Below, in pieces: positions 1 through 7,405 of a DNA stretch of 10,879 nt (within the stretch, counting starts at the first letter, position 1; each line of letters starts with the position of its first letter). The translations under genes and the position numbers were made by a program. Source of the DNA: Alphaproteobacteria bacterium (GTDB taxonomy: Bacteria > Pseudomonadota > Alphaproteobacteria > CBDBCS01 > JAHZLG01); the NCBI GenBank assembly GCA_022599995.1, contig JAHZLG010000085.1:1-10879 (forward strand), in the 5' to 3' direction. Below the pieces are notes generated by a model. It was not told where the DNA came from. It saw only the letters and a program-made list of their open reading frames with translations, and searched no databases.

Positions 1-60
1 GGTTCGGGGGTGGGGAGGGTTCGGGGGTGGGGAGGGTTCGGGGGTGGGGAGGGGTGGGGA
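1..60. repeat. 17-bp G-rich tandem repeat downstream of ftsQ
   Basis: Three perfect 17-bp units (ggttcgggggtggggag) occupy 1-51, followed by a partial fourth at 52-60. The array lies just beyond the ftsQ stop codon in a stretch with no gene visible up to the left edge. The plus strand has many runs of three to five G, so G-quadruplex formation is possible; the transcript of the operon would be C-rich here. The period is not a multiple of three, unlike the arrays inside genes. The array may continue past the window edge. Confidence 0.9.
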
Positions 61-79
61 AACACGTCTCAGAGAACGC

Positions 80-3000
80 CTAGAGGGTGTTCGGGCGGTC
101 TTGATACCGAATGGATAGCCGCTCGGGGTCGCGTAAGTCGATCTCGGAATTGACCAGCAAGGTGAAGTCATATTTTTCGTCAATGCGCCGGAAATCCGCC
201 AAGGTGGCCTCGATCCCCGAGGCGGGGAGCTGGATGATCGTGCCCGTCGTTAATTTCAACGACCACCGTCTGCCGTGGAGGTAGGTCGCCCCATCCAATT
301 GATTGACAATACGGGGGTACTCGGCGATCAGGCTGTGCAATCCCAGAATCGAAGCGTGACTTGGCGTGCCAAACACTTGGGGGAGTTGGTCGTAGTCGGA
401 CTCACGCGGCAGCCCCAGCCGACGACCGCCCCAGGTCGCAAGGAAGTCGCCCTGCGTATGACGGATAATCAAGTCGGGACGATGCTCAACAAACTGAATG
501 GTTATCGTGTCGGGAAATTGCCGCTCCACTGTTACCTTGTCTATCCATGGCAACCGAGTAAGGGCTTGCTCCATGGCAGGCACGCTGTAGGCGAAAATTG
601 GCCGTCCTTTCTCCAGATCGAGCGTGCCAATAATCTCGGCAGACGATGTGCGGTCGATGCTGCCATAGGGCACGTTCACATGGCGAAGATAAAACCCGGT
701 GTGCGTGGCAAGCCACTGCGTGCTGGAACTATGCGGGAACGCGAATACGCTCGCTACCAGCAACCCAACCAAGGCAACCATCGCGGTCAATCCCATCTGC
801 ACCCCGCGAAAACGCAACGGATGCATCAGGGCAAAAAGGTGGTGATACCAGTGGCGACGATGCGCTGCCTTCGCGCGCGCCGCACGCCGCACGCGCGGGT
901 CTGAGCTGAAATCCCATGTCGAAAGGGGCGGAAGGGGCGAATGCCCATCATATTGAACACCCGGGCCATCTTGAACGCTATGTGCGCTCTGCCGTGGGTC
1001 GTCTCGCGACGGGGCACTCAGCGGCGAGTACTGTGGGGCTGCAGCATCCGTATCATCAAAGAAACTGCTGAACACATTGTTGTAGGTGGGATGCGACGGA
1101 GCTGCCGAGGGTGCCTTGCTGCGTCGGAACAATTGCGCAACCGAAGCACGCAAGGTGGTGACTCGTCGCGCACTGTTCTGATCGCGCCGCTCCTTGCGGG
1201 GCGTCGCGTCGTGGGGTTTTGTGAGTACCGCCCGCAGACTAGCCCACAGGGGGAATTTTCTTTTCGGCAATTGCGCGGCGCGCCGCGACGAAGCATGGCG
1301 TCGGCCGCCACCTGCCGTCAGGCCTTGGTCAAGTGTGTCATGATCTGCTGTGCGGGCGGCGACTGTGTCAAAGGCAATTTCAGCCTCCCAATCTTGCCCG
1401 TATTGATCATCGTAACCGTTGGCAGCTTGATCACCGTAACCGTTGGCAACTTGATCACCGTAACCGTTGACACCTTGATCACCATAACCGTTGGCAAATC
1501 GATCACCGTAACCGTTGACACCTTGATCACCATAACCGTTGGCAAATCGATCACCGTAACCGTTGGCAACTTGATCACCGTAACCGTTGGCAACTTGATC
1601 ACCGTGACCGTTGGCAACTTGATCACCGTAACCGTTGGCCGCTTGATCACCATAACCGTTGGCCGCTTGATCACCGTAACCGGTGACACCTTGATCACCA
1701 TAACCGTTGGCAAATCGATCCTTGCCGTCGTCGACAATGTGATCCTTGCCGTCGTCGGCAAGCGGCATAATTCTATGGGTTGCGGGAATCCCTTCATGCC
1801 GAGCCATCCCTGTTGCCCCGCTTGCAAGGGATTCGCCGTTCTCGGGCATGGCGCGGGTCACCCCAAACGACGCAGAAGATGCGGAGGACGCAGAAGACGC
1901 GGGCGATGCAGTGACCGACGGCAGGGTGGCATGGCGATCGGACACCCGAGCAGGATTCTGATTGGCAAGGGTGTCTGCATACTCGCCAGACACTTTTCCT
2001 TCCTGAATAAGGCGTTGGCGAAGGGCATCGCGCTCCGCCGTGACCAACGAGAGGGCAGCATCAAGGGACAGCACCTCCTCGCCTTCGTGAGACGTCGGCA
2101 ACTGTCCCACAACAGGTGCCGGAGACAATGCTGGGGGCAGCTCAGCAGTCGCCTGAGGGGCGTTTGCAACACGTGCTTGCTTGCTTGGCACAGTGGTTAC
2201 AAAATCTTCGGGGTTGCGTGCGCTTGCATGTGCCGCAGCGATCGATTCCATGTCTCCTATGCGGTTGGCGGCTGGCACCTCCGTGATGGTGGTGTCCTCG
2301 CGGGCAAGGGCGCGGTCGTGACCCGCAAAACGATCAACCGTCGCTTCTGAAGCAAACGGCGCGGCCTCGGCTAACTCGGCCGACGAAAAAGGGTTGCGTT
2401 GCCCGCGCTCGCGCACCTTGCGGGGATTCATCAAGTCGGCAAACAACCGCTGGGCGGCGTGCAAATCGGCCGCGACAGGCTGGAATGCCTTGCTAACATA
2501 GGGAGCCGCGGCGTTATCTGCGGTCACCTCGGCATCGGTTGCTGTTTCCTCGTTGCGCGCGGCCAGGGGCGAGACCACCAGCGAGTCACGGCGCGACTCG
2601 ACATCGGCAGCTTGGGTCGGCCTATCGACGAATTCCTGCGCCATCGCGAGGGAGCCGGAAGATAGGGGTTGCGCGCGCAACCCTGCGGTAATCGGAGAAG
2701 ATTGCGCTTGCCACTGCGGCTCCGATGGCAAACCTGAACCTGAACCTGAACTCAAACCCGAACCCGGCGACGACGCCTCGGCCGCAACTGCGCCCGGAAG
2801 CGCATTCGGTAACGCAATAGGGCGCGCATGACGTTTCGCCTCCTCGAGCTTCCTGCGCAATTGCTCAAGGGTGGGGGCATCGCCTGCCACGGGGAGATGC
2901 GCACTGGCAGACTCGATGGTCGTGTGTTCTTTGGTTGCCTGTATTTCGGCCTTGTGCAGCTGCGCCGAGAACGCCGCCAATGGCAGGTGATCTTCCCGCG

Positions 3001-3220
3001 GCACCACTCCATCGCGTGGAAACGTCTCAACACCTCCCGCATCGGGAGAAGGAGCAAAGTGATCGGAATCAAACAGTGCCGCAAGCGATGCAACCGACCT
3101 CGCAATACCGTCTTCCCCCTCTGTCCCCTCGGTCCATGAAGGCTCTGCGGTGCTTAAGTCGGCACTCAAATCATCGAACCACGCCTCTTCATCGCGCGGT
3201 GCGTTGCTTAATTTATCCAC
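80..3220 (-). CDS. ftsQ: Cell division protein FtsQ with a giant repeat-bearing N-terminal extension
   Basis: This is a bitopic divisome protein that links early and late division proteins. The last 240 or so of 1046 residues look like ordinary FtsQ: a basic stretch, one membrane segment (about 809-830), a POTRA domain (about 843-915, with LPWIDKVTV and FPDTITIQF) and a C-terminal beta domain ending in the IDLRDPERL motif (about 1027-1035). FtsQ proteins are usually 250-350 residues; here about 800 cytoplasmic residues precede the membrane segment. That part is low in complexity, acidic and rich in Ala, Asp and Ser, with an octapeptide array at 505-608 and a basic region at about 640-806. The start is GTG at 3218-3220, overlapping the ddl stop by 13 nt, with GGAG 8 nt upstream. 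The identity of the C-terminal part is firm; the role of the extension is unknown. A second, internal start nearer the membrane segment cannot be excluded. Confidence 0.93.
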   Translation of the reverse strand: MDKLSNAPRDEEAWFDDLSADLSTAEPSWTEGTEGEDGIARSVASLAALFDSDHFAPSPDAGGVETFPRDGVVPREDHLPLAAFSAQLHKAEIQATKEHTTIESASAHLPVAGDAPTLEQLRRKLEEAKRHARPIALPNALPGAVAAEASSPGSGLSSGSGSGLPSEPQWQAQSSPITAGLRAQPLSSGSLAMAQEFVDRPTQAADVESRRDSLVVSPLAARNEETATDAEVTADNAAAPYVSKAFQPVAADLHAAQRLFADLMNPRKVRERGQRNPFSSAELAEAAPFASEATVDRFAGHDRALAREDTTITEVPAANRIGDMESIAAAHASARNPEDFVTTVPSKQARVANAPQATAELPPALSPAPVVGQLPTSHEGEEVLSLDAALSLVTAERDALRQRLIQEGKVSGEYADTLANQNPARVSDRHATLPSVTASPASSASSASSASFGVTRAMPENGESLASGATGMARHEGIPATHRIMPLADDGKDHIVDDGKDRFANGYGDQGVTGYGDQAANGYGDQAANGYGDQVANGHGDQVANGYGDQVANGYGDRFANGYGDQGVNGYGDRFANGYGDQGVNGYGDQVANGYGDQAANGYDDQYGQDWEAEIAFDTVAARTADHDTLDQGLTAGGGRRHASSRRAAQLPKRKFPLWASLRAVLTKPHDATPRKERRDQNSARRVTTLRASVAQLFRRSKAPSAAPSHPTYNNVFSSFFDDTDAAAPQYSPLSAPSRDDPRQSAHSVQDGPGVQYDGHSPLPPLSTWDFSSDPRVRRAARAKAAHRRHWYHHLFALMHPLRFRGVQMGLTAMVALVGLLVASVFAFPHSSSTQWLATHTGFYLRHVNVPYGSIDRTSSAEIIGTLDLEKGRPIFAYSVPAMEQALTRLPWIDKVTVERQFPDTITIQFVEHRPDLIIRHTQGDFLATWGGRRLGLPRESDYDQLPQVFGTPSHASILGLHSLIAEYPRIVNQLDGATYLHGRRWSLKLTTGTIIQLPASGIEATLADFRRIDEKYDFTLLVNSEIDLRDPERLSIRYQDRPNTL
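1397..1756. repeat. 24-bp tandem array encoding NGYGDQxx octapeptides in FtsQ
   Basis: Thirteen 24-bp units at 1397-1708 encode NGYGDQ(VA/AA/GV) or NGYGDRFA octapeptides (FtsQ residues 505-608). Two diverged units at 1709-1756 encode DDGKDHIV and DDGKDRFA, probably eroded members of the same array. Variants alternate (GDRFA then GDQGV, repeated), which suggests block duplication. Each unit contains a GATC tetranucleotide at regular 24-bp spacing. No unit contains a stop in several frames, which explains the long spurious open frames on both strands here. Confidence 0.95.
1869..1913. repeat. 9-bp tandem repeat encoding Ser/Ala run in FtsQ
   Basis: Five imperfect 9-bp units (gacgcagaa, gatgcggag and variants on the plus strand) encode an alternating Ser-Ala tract in the FtsQ extension. 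It is in frame and is a second short repeat within the same gene. Confidence 0.75.
2731..2766. repeat. 6-bp tandem repeat encoding Gly/Ser run in FtsQ
   Basis: Six 6-bp units (aacctg three times, then aactca, aacccg, aacccg on the plus strand) encode a GSGSG-like linker near residues 152-163 of FtsQ. The period keeps the reading frame. Confidence 0.75.
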
Positions 3221-4293
3221 GTTGGACGCTCCAATATTAGCTGCACCAATTCTTGATACAGTATACCTAATGACCGTGCCTGTTCTGGCACGAGTGAAAT
3301 TTCTGTCAACCCCGGCTGGGCGTTGATCTCGAGCATGGCAATGCGCGAGGGCTCGACGCTATCATCGAAACGAAAGTCAGAACGCGACACGCCCCGACAC
3401 CCCATCAATCGGTGTGCATCTAAGGCATAGCGTTGCAAATTGTGTGCCACGGATTCCGGAATGTCTGCGGGGATCGTGTGGGTTGAGGCTCCCTCGGTGT
3501 ATTTTTGCACATAATCATAGAGCGTTCCCTGCGTGTGTATTTCGGTAACACCGAGCGGATGCGCGACGCCGTGGGCATCCTCCAGCACGCCCACGGTCAG
3601 CTCGCGCCCGGGGATGTACTCTTCGACCATCCAGTGGCATGGCGGCAGCCCGTGCTTCTGCTCGAGGGCACGCAAATCAGGCGGCGGCGAGCCCGCTGGC
3701 ACAATCTCGACCCCGAGGGTTGATCCTTCCGCAGTCGGTTTCAGCACATAATTCCGCGCAGTGTCCCGCGCAGGGAAAGACGGCGACACAATCGACGATA
3801 ACATTGCCTGTGGAGCAGTGTCACCTGTTGGCGATCCTATCCCCTGCCCCATGGCAACAAAGCCATCGCCCTCGGGGTTGCGCTCGACCAGCACCGACGG
3901 GGCAAACGGAATACCGTGGGGTTCAAGCAGCGCCTTGGTGACCATTTTGTCCATGCACATGGCGGTCGCACAGAGACTCGAATGGGTATGGCGACGCCGT
4001 AGATACTGTAACACGCCTTGAATACAGCCGTCTTCGCCCCCCTTGCCATGGAGCGCATTGAACAGCACATCCGGATCAAAGCGGTCAATCTGCTGCAAGA
4101 GGGTGGACAGATCGTCTTTCACATCAATCAAGATTGCGGTGTGCCCCAAATGCTGAAGGGCGTGAAGGACGGGCATCCCACTGCTCAACGAGACGTCGCG
4201 CTCGCCCGACCAGCCCCCCGCCAAAACCGCCACGCGCTGCTTGGCAAAATTGCTTGTGATGGCAAACGGATGAGAGAAAGAAGACGCATGCAT
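3208..4293 (-). CDS. ddl: D-alanine--D-alanine ligase
   Basis: This cytoplasmic ATP-grasp enzyme joins two D-alanines for the peptidoglycan stem peptide. At 361 residues it is somewhat longer than typical Ddl (about 300-350). Visible motifs, in order, are GGWSGERDVSLSSG (24-37, with the conserved Glu at 31), ALHGKGGEDG (80-89), MDKMVTK (114-120), LKPTAEGSTLGV (184-195, active-site Ser 191), VEEYIPGRELTV (223-234), YDYVQKY (259-265), GCRGVSRSDF (298-307, Arg 304) and EINAQPGLTEISLVPEQA (322-339). A non-conserved stretch of about 35-40 residues (about 143-181) lies before the KP strand. The ATG start is the first possible one, since an in-frame TAG lies two codons upstream; the ribosome site is weak (TAGG, 7 nt away). 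A 64-bp spacer separates it from murB, and its end overlaps ftsQ. Confidence 0.97.
   Translation of the reverse strand: MHASSFSHPFAITSNFAKQRVAVLAGGWSGERDVSLSSGMPVLHALQHLGHTAILIDVKDDLSTLLQQIDRFDPDVLFNALHGKGGEDGCIQGVLQYLRRRHTHSSLCATAMCMDKMVTKALLEPHGIPFAPSVLVERNPEGDGFVAMGQGIGSPTGDTAPQAMLSSIVSPSFPARDTARNYVLKPTAEGSTLGVEIVPAGSPPPDLRALEQKHGLPPCHWMVEEYIPGRELTVGVLEDAHGVAHPLGVTEIHTQGTLYDYVQKYTEGASTHTIPADIPESVAHNLQRYALDAHRLMGCRGVSRSDFRFDDSVEPSRIAMLEINAQPGLTEISLVPEQARSLGILYQELVQLILERPTWIN
3229..3232 (-). promoter_or_regulatory. Ribosome binding site of ftsQ (GGAG)
   Basis: GGAG on the minus strand lies 8 nt upstream of the GTG at 3218-3220, inside the 3' end of ddl. It decides the ftsQ start and supports translation of the full 1046-residue protein. 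Confidence 0.7.
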
Positions 4294-4357
4294 CGCCTAG
4301 CCTATAACCATGAAAGAGAAATAACCCCCGCGCCGAAAGCCTGCGACAGGCGTGGAG

Positions 4358-5635
4358 TCAGGGCGTTGTGGTGACAAATTGGGCTTGTCCATGCGTCGGA
4401 GGAAATTCGCCAAGCCGCTTGATCTCCCACTCCAGCCAAATCCCGCTGTGGGCGTGCACTTGCGTGCGGACGTGCTCCCCCAGTGCCTCGATGTCGGCGG
4501 CGGCGGCATTGCCGCGGTTGATGAGAAAGTTACAATGCATCGATGAGACCTCGGCATCACCTCTTCGCATGCCGCGACACCCTGCCGCATCGATGAGTTG
4601 CCACGCCTTCTTGCCGCTCGGATTCTTGAAGGTCGATCCGCCGGTGCGCGATCGGATGGGTTGTGCATCGGCGCGCGCCGATTGCACCCTCGCCATCTGG
4701 GCGGCAATCGATGCCGCGTCTTGCGCAACACCCTGCAACACCGCCCCAACAACGATGACCTTTGCAGGGAGTGCGGTGTGCCGATAGGAAAAATCCAGCG
4801 TTGAAGCCTCGATCACCCGATGGGTGCCTTTGTCGTCGACCACCTCGATCGCGTGCAGAATGTCGGCAAATTCGCCCTCGTGCGCCCCGGCGTTCATGCA
4901 CACCCCACCGCCGACAGTGCCGGGGATGCCGGTCAGAAATGCCATGCCTCCGATAGCACAGTCGCGGGCAATCTCGGCCACGCGCCGGTCGAGCACCCCT
5001 GCCCCACACCAGAGGCGATGGGGGGCGATTTGATAGACTCCCTGATCACGTCGGGACACCACCGAGGGGTCGGAGACATCGCAAGCACCAGACGCATCTC
5101 CAGCACCAGACGCATCGCAAGCATCAGACGCACCTCCAGCAACGGACTTATCTCCAGCACCTGACGTATCTCCAGCACCTGACGCATCTCCAGCACCAGA
5201 CACATCTCCAGCACCAGACGCATCTCCAGCACCAGACGCATCTCCAGCAACGGACGTATCTCCAGCAACGGACGTGTCTCCAGCAACGGACGTGTCCAAA
5301 GTTGTCGCCATCGACAGGCCACAGTCGTCCTTCAAGTGGGCTGGCAGACGCACAACAATGCCCTCATAGCCCCCGTCGCGAAACAGCGTGTTCGACCCCG
5401 CCCCGACCACACAAAGCGGTTTCGTCTTATCGCCGAAGAAGTGATCGCACGCTTGCATGAAAGCCATCAGCTCGCCGAGCGTCTTCGGGGCGAACAACCC
5501 GCGCGCCCTCCCGCCGACCCGAAACCAATTCGCCCCGCGCAAGGAGACGTCCCGACGCAAGCGCGCTTGCCACGGGGCCGCCTCGACCGAGGAAGCAAAG
5601 GAAAAGAAGGCATCCCATTCACGTTCCCCCTTCAT
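4358..5635 (-). CDS. murB: UDP-N-acetylenolpyruvoylglucosamine reductase (MurB) with repeat insertion
   Basis: This FAD- and NADPH-dependent cytoplasmic enzyme reduces UDP-GlcNAc-enolpyruvate to UDP-MurNAc. From the ATG at 5635 it is 425 residues, against about 300-340 for most MurB. Motifs are NWFRVGG (36-42), VVGAGSNTLFRDGGYEGIVVRL (76-97, FAD binding), GMAFLTGIPGTVGGGVCMNAGAHEGE (230-255), SYRHT (283-287), GGSTFKNPSG (332-341, with the catalytic Ser 334), SMHCNFLINRGNA (365-377) and LEWEIKRLG (401-409, with the C-terminal acidic residue). The extra length is mainly a hexapeptide array at residues 114-191, between the strand ending VVRLP and the conserved GAGV strand. The start is chosen because ATG overlaps the murC stop (ATGA) and has GGAG 7 nt upstream; an open frame runs 34 codons further up, but that is murC sequence read out of frame. 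Confidence 0.96.
   Translation of the reverse strand: MKGEREWDAFFSFASSVEAAPWQARLRRDVSLRGANWFRVGGRARGLFAPKTLGELMAFMQACDHFFGDKTKPLCVVGAGSNTLFRDGGYEGIVVRLPAHLKDDCGLSMATTLDTSVAGDTSVAGDTSVAGDASGAGDASGAGDVSGAGDASGAGDTSGAGDKSVAGGASDACDASGAGDASGACDVSDPSVVSRRDQGVYQIAPHRLWCGAGVLDRRVAEIARDCAIGGMAFLTGIPGTVGGGVCMNAGAHEGEFADILHAIEVVDDKGTHRVIEASTLDFSYRHTALPAKVIVVGAVLQGVAQDAASIAAQMARVQSARADAQPIRSRTGGSTFKNPSGKKAWQLIDAAGCRGMRRGDAEVSSMHCNFLINRGNAAAADIEALGEHVRTQVHAHSGIWLEWEIKRLGEFPPTHGQAQFVTTTP
5063..5296. repeat. 18-bp tandem array encoding (D-x-S-x-A-G) hexapeptides in MurB
   Basis: Thirteen 18-bp units encode DTSVAG (three copies first), then DASGAG, DVSGAG, DTSGAG, DKSVAG and more diverged units ending DVSDPS. 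The first units in the sense direction are almost identical and the last ones are eroded, a gradient expected from expansion at one end. The array falls in a loop of the FAD-binding domain and keeps the frame. Confidence 0.95.
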
Positions 5636-7137
5636 GGCGTCGCTCCGATGTCTGCCTTGCCGGTCTTGCCTGCCCCGCCGGTCTTGCCGGTCTTGCCTGC
5701 CCTGTCTGCAAGGGCGGTTGCGAATTCCTTCGACCAACCGGTAATCGATCCCGCCCCCAGAAAGACGACGTAATCGTCCTTGGCAAGCTGGTTATCCCAC
5801 TCGTTGGTGAGGGCTGCAACCGACTCATAATGCCGCACGTCGCGGTGGCCGTGCTCCCGTATCGCTTCAATCAGATGCTCTTGGGTGATTCCGGGGATCG
5901 GGGCCTCCCCCGCAGCAAAAATATCGGCGATGTACACCGTATCGGCGTCATCGAAGGCAGCACAGAAGTCTTCGAACAAATCGGCAACCCGCGAGTAGCG
6001 ATGCGGCTGGACGATCGCGATTATCCGTTGTGCCGTCACGCTGCGAACCGAGCCCAACACCGCTTTGATCTCGGTCGGGTGGTGCCCATAGTCATCATAA
6101 ATCTCGGCTTCATTGTGGGTGCCGCGATGCGTGAAGCGTCGGGCAACGCCGCCAAACCGATCAATCGATCCCCGCATGCCTTCCAAATCAAGCCCAAGGG
6201 TGTGCCCCACGGTAAGTGCCGCCAGCACATTCATCACATTGTGCTCCCCGAGCAACGAGGTGGTGAAATCGGCAACGTCTATCGGTGAAGACGATGGATC
6301 AGCTCCCATCACACGCAGATCAAAGCGTGTCCGCTTGTCTGCTCCCACGCGGATGTTCATGGCACGATAAGCCACTTGGGGATTGGTGCCGTAGGTCACA
6401 ATACGGCGTTCCTTGATTTTCGCCATCAGCTTGCGCAATTCGGGACGATCCCCGCACAGTACCAACGTGCCATAGAAGGGAACCGCGCGCAGGAACGATT
6501 CAAAGGCAGCATGGACTGTCTCGATTCCACCGTAGTGATCGAGGTGCTCAGCATCGATGTTGGTCACCACGGCAAGGGTCGAAGGCAACCGCACAAATGA
6601 CCCGTCGGATTCATCGGCCTCAACGATCATCCAGTCGCCACTGCCAAGCCGGGCACTGCTGCCCCAATTATTGATAATGCCGCCATTGACCACTGTCGGA
6701 TCGATTCCACCCTCGACCAGCAACGAGGCAACAAGTGACGTGGTCGTCGTTTTGCCGTGCGAGCCCGCCACCGAGATACAGTGACGAAAGCGCATCAATT
6801 CCGCGAGCATCTCGGCACGTCCCACCACGGGGATGTTGTGTGCGCGCGCGGTTTCGAGCTCGGGATTGTCCCGCGGAATCGCAGACGAGATCACAACAAC
6901 ATCGGCCGGGGCCAGGTGATCGGCATGGTGACCTTGCATCACGCGAATACCCATCGTTGCCAAACGCTGGGTCGTGGCTGTGGAGTGGGCGTCCGATCCT
7001 TGGATGCGATACCCCAGATTGTGCATCAATTCTGCAATTCCCGACATGCCCGATCCGCCGATGCCAATGAAATGCACACAGTTGGTGCGCAAGAGTTGCG
7101 TTGCCTGCGGAAGTCTTTCGGGGGCGGTTTGCGTCAT
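5632..7137 (-). CDS. murC: UDP-N-acetylmuramate--L-alanine ligase
   Basis: This cytoplasmic Mur ligase adds L-alanine to UDP-MurNAc with ATP, starting the stem peptide. It has 501 residues, slightly longer than the usual 460-490. Motifs are FIGIGGSGMSGIA (23-35, UDP-binding domain), GSHGKTTT (125-132, ATP P-loop), EADESDGSF (173-181), TNIDAEHLDHY (192-202), GEHNVMN (297-303), DDYGHHPTEI (348-357), QPHRYSR (377-383) and FLGAGSI (459-465). The conserved fold ends near residue 478; a Gly/Lys/Thr-rich tail (about 480-494) follows. The ATG at 7135-7137 has a GAGAAG sequence 7 nt upstream. It is preceded by a 268-bp repeat-filled spacer after murG, and its TGA overlaps the murB ATG. Confidence 0.97.
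   Translation of the reverse strand: MTQTAPERLPQATQLLRTNCVHFIGIGGSGMSGIAELMHNLGYRIQGSDAHSTATTQRLATMGIRVMQGHHADHLAPADVVVISSAIPRDNPELETARAHNIPVVGRAEMLAELMRFRHCISVAGSHGKTTTTSLVASLLVEGGIDPTVVNGGIINNWGSSARLGSGDWMIVEADESDGSFVRLPSTLAVVTNIDAEHLDHYGGIETVHAAFESFLRAVPFYGTLVLCGDRPELRKLMAKIKERRIVTYGTNPQVAYRAMNIRVGADKRTRFDLRVMGADPSSSPIDVADFTTSLLGEHNVMNVLAALTVGHTLGLDLEGMRGSIDRFGGVARRFTHRGTHNEAEIYDDYGHHPTEIKAVLGSVRSVTAQRIIAIVQPHRYSRVADLFEDFCAAFDDADTVYIADIFAAGEAPIPGITQEHLIEAIREHGHRDVRHYESVAALTNEWDNQLAKDDYVVFLGAGSITGWSKEFATALADRAGKTGKTGGAGKTGKADIGATP
5643..5646 (-). promoter_or_regulatory. Ribosome binding site of murB (GGAG)
   Basis: GGAG on the minus strand, inside the last codons of murC, lies 7 nt upstream of the ATG at 5633-5635. 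With the ATGA overlap it fixes the murB start and suggests translational coupling to murC. Confidence 0.7.
5656..5709. repeat. 9-bp tandem repeat encoding the MurC C-terminal tail
   Basis: Six imperfect 9-bp units (cttgccggt, cttgcctgc, cccgccggt on the plus strand) encode GKT-like tripeptides at the end of MurC. The unit order A-B-C-A-B-D suggests an 18- or 27-bp block duplication. It lies just upstream of the murB ribosome binding site. Confidence 0.8.
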
Positions 7138-7405
7138 TGTCTGTCTTCTCGTTTGGCGGTCGGGTGGTGTGGCGTTACGGTATGGCGGTGCGGGGTGCGT
7201 TGCGGTGTGGCGTTGCGGTGGTGTGGCGTTACGGCGACGCGTGGCGTTAAGGTGCGGCGGTGCGGTGTACGGTGACGGGTAGCGTTGCGGTGGTGCGGGG
7301 TGCGGCGACGGGTGGCGTTACGGTGTGGCGGTGCAGCGACGGGTAGCGTTACGGTATGGCGGTGCGGGGTGCGGCTTTGCTCGCGGAGTCGAGGGGTAAG
7401 CAGCG
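7138..7405. repeat. Degenerate repeat-filled spacer between murG and murC
   Basis: This 268-bp gap between the murG stop and the murC start is made mostly of imperfect G/T/C-rich repeats based on gtggcgttacggt and gcggtgcggggtgcg (plus strand). One 28-bp segment is perfectly duplicated at 7172-7199 and 7346-7373. The sense strand is rich in CGCAACGCCACACC-like words. One minus-strand frame stays open through the whole spacer (GTG at 7514 inside murG to a TGA at 7134-7136 that overlaps the murC ATG), giving a His/Arg/Thr/Pro-rich peptide with no recognisable family. I see no clear promoter, terminator or conserved gene. Confidence 0.8.

Noticed and set aside
1397..1756. CRISPR array
   Set aside because: The 24-bp units are contiguous without spacers and encode in-frame octapeptides.
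1318..1827. Minus-strand alternate frame encoding TVTVIKLP repeats
   Set aside because: It lies wholly inside ftsQ in another frame and stays open only because of the repeat unit.
941..2350. Long plus-strand open frame with (ITVTVGNL)n repeats opposite ftsQ
   Set aside because: It is the complement of the FtsQ 24-bp array, whose unit lacks stops in several frames. It has no family motif, while the minus frame carries FtsQ domains and a good ribosome site.
4339..4351. Hairpin (gcctg/caggc) after murB as a terminator
   Set aside because: The stem is only 5 bp and no U-run follows; ddl and ftsQ continue directly on the same strand.
5636..5737. Upstream extension of MurB by 34 residues (Arg/Gln/Gly-rich)
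   Set aside because: It is the MurC tail repeat read out of frame; the ATG at 5635 has an ATGA overlap and a GGAG site.
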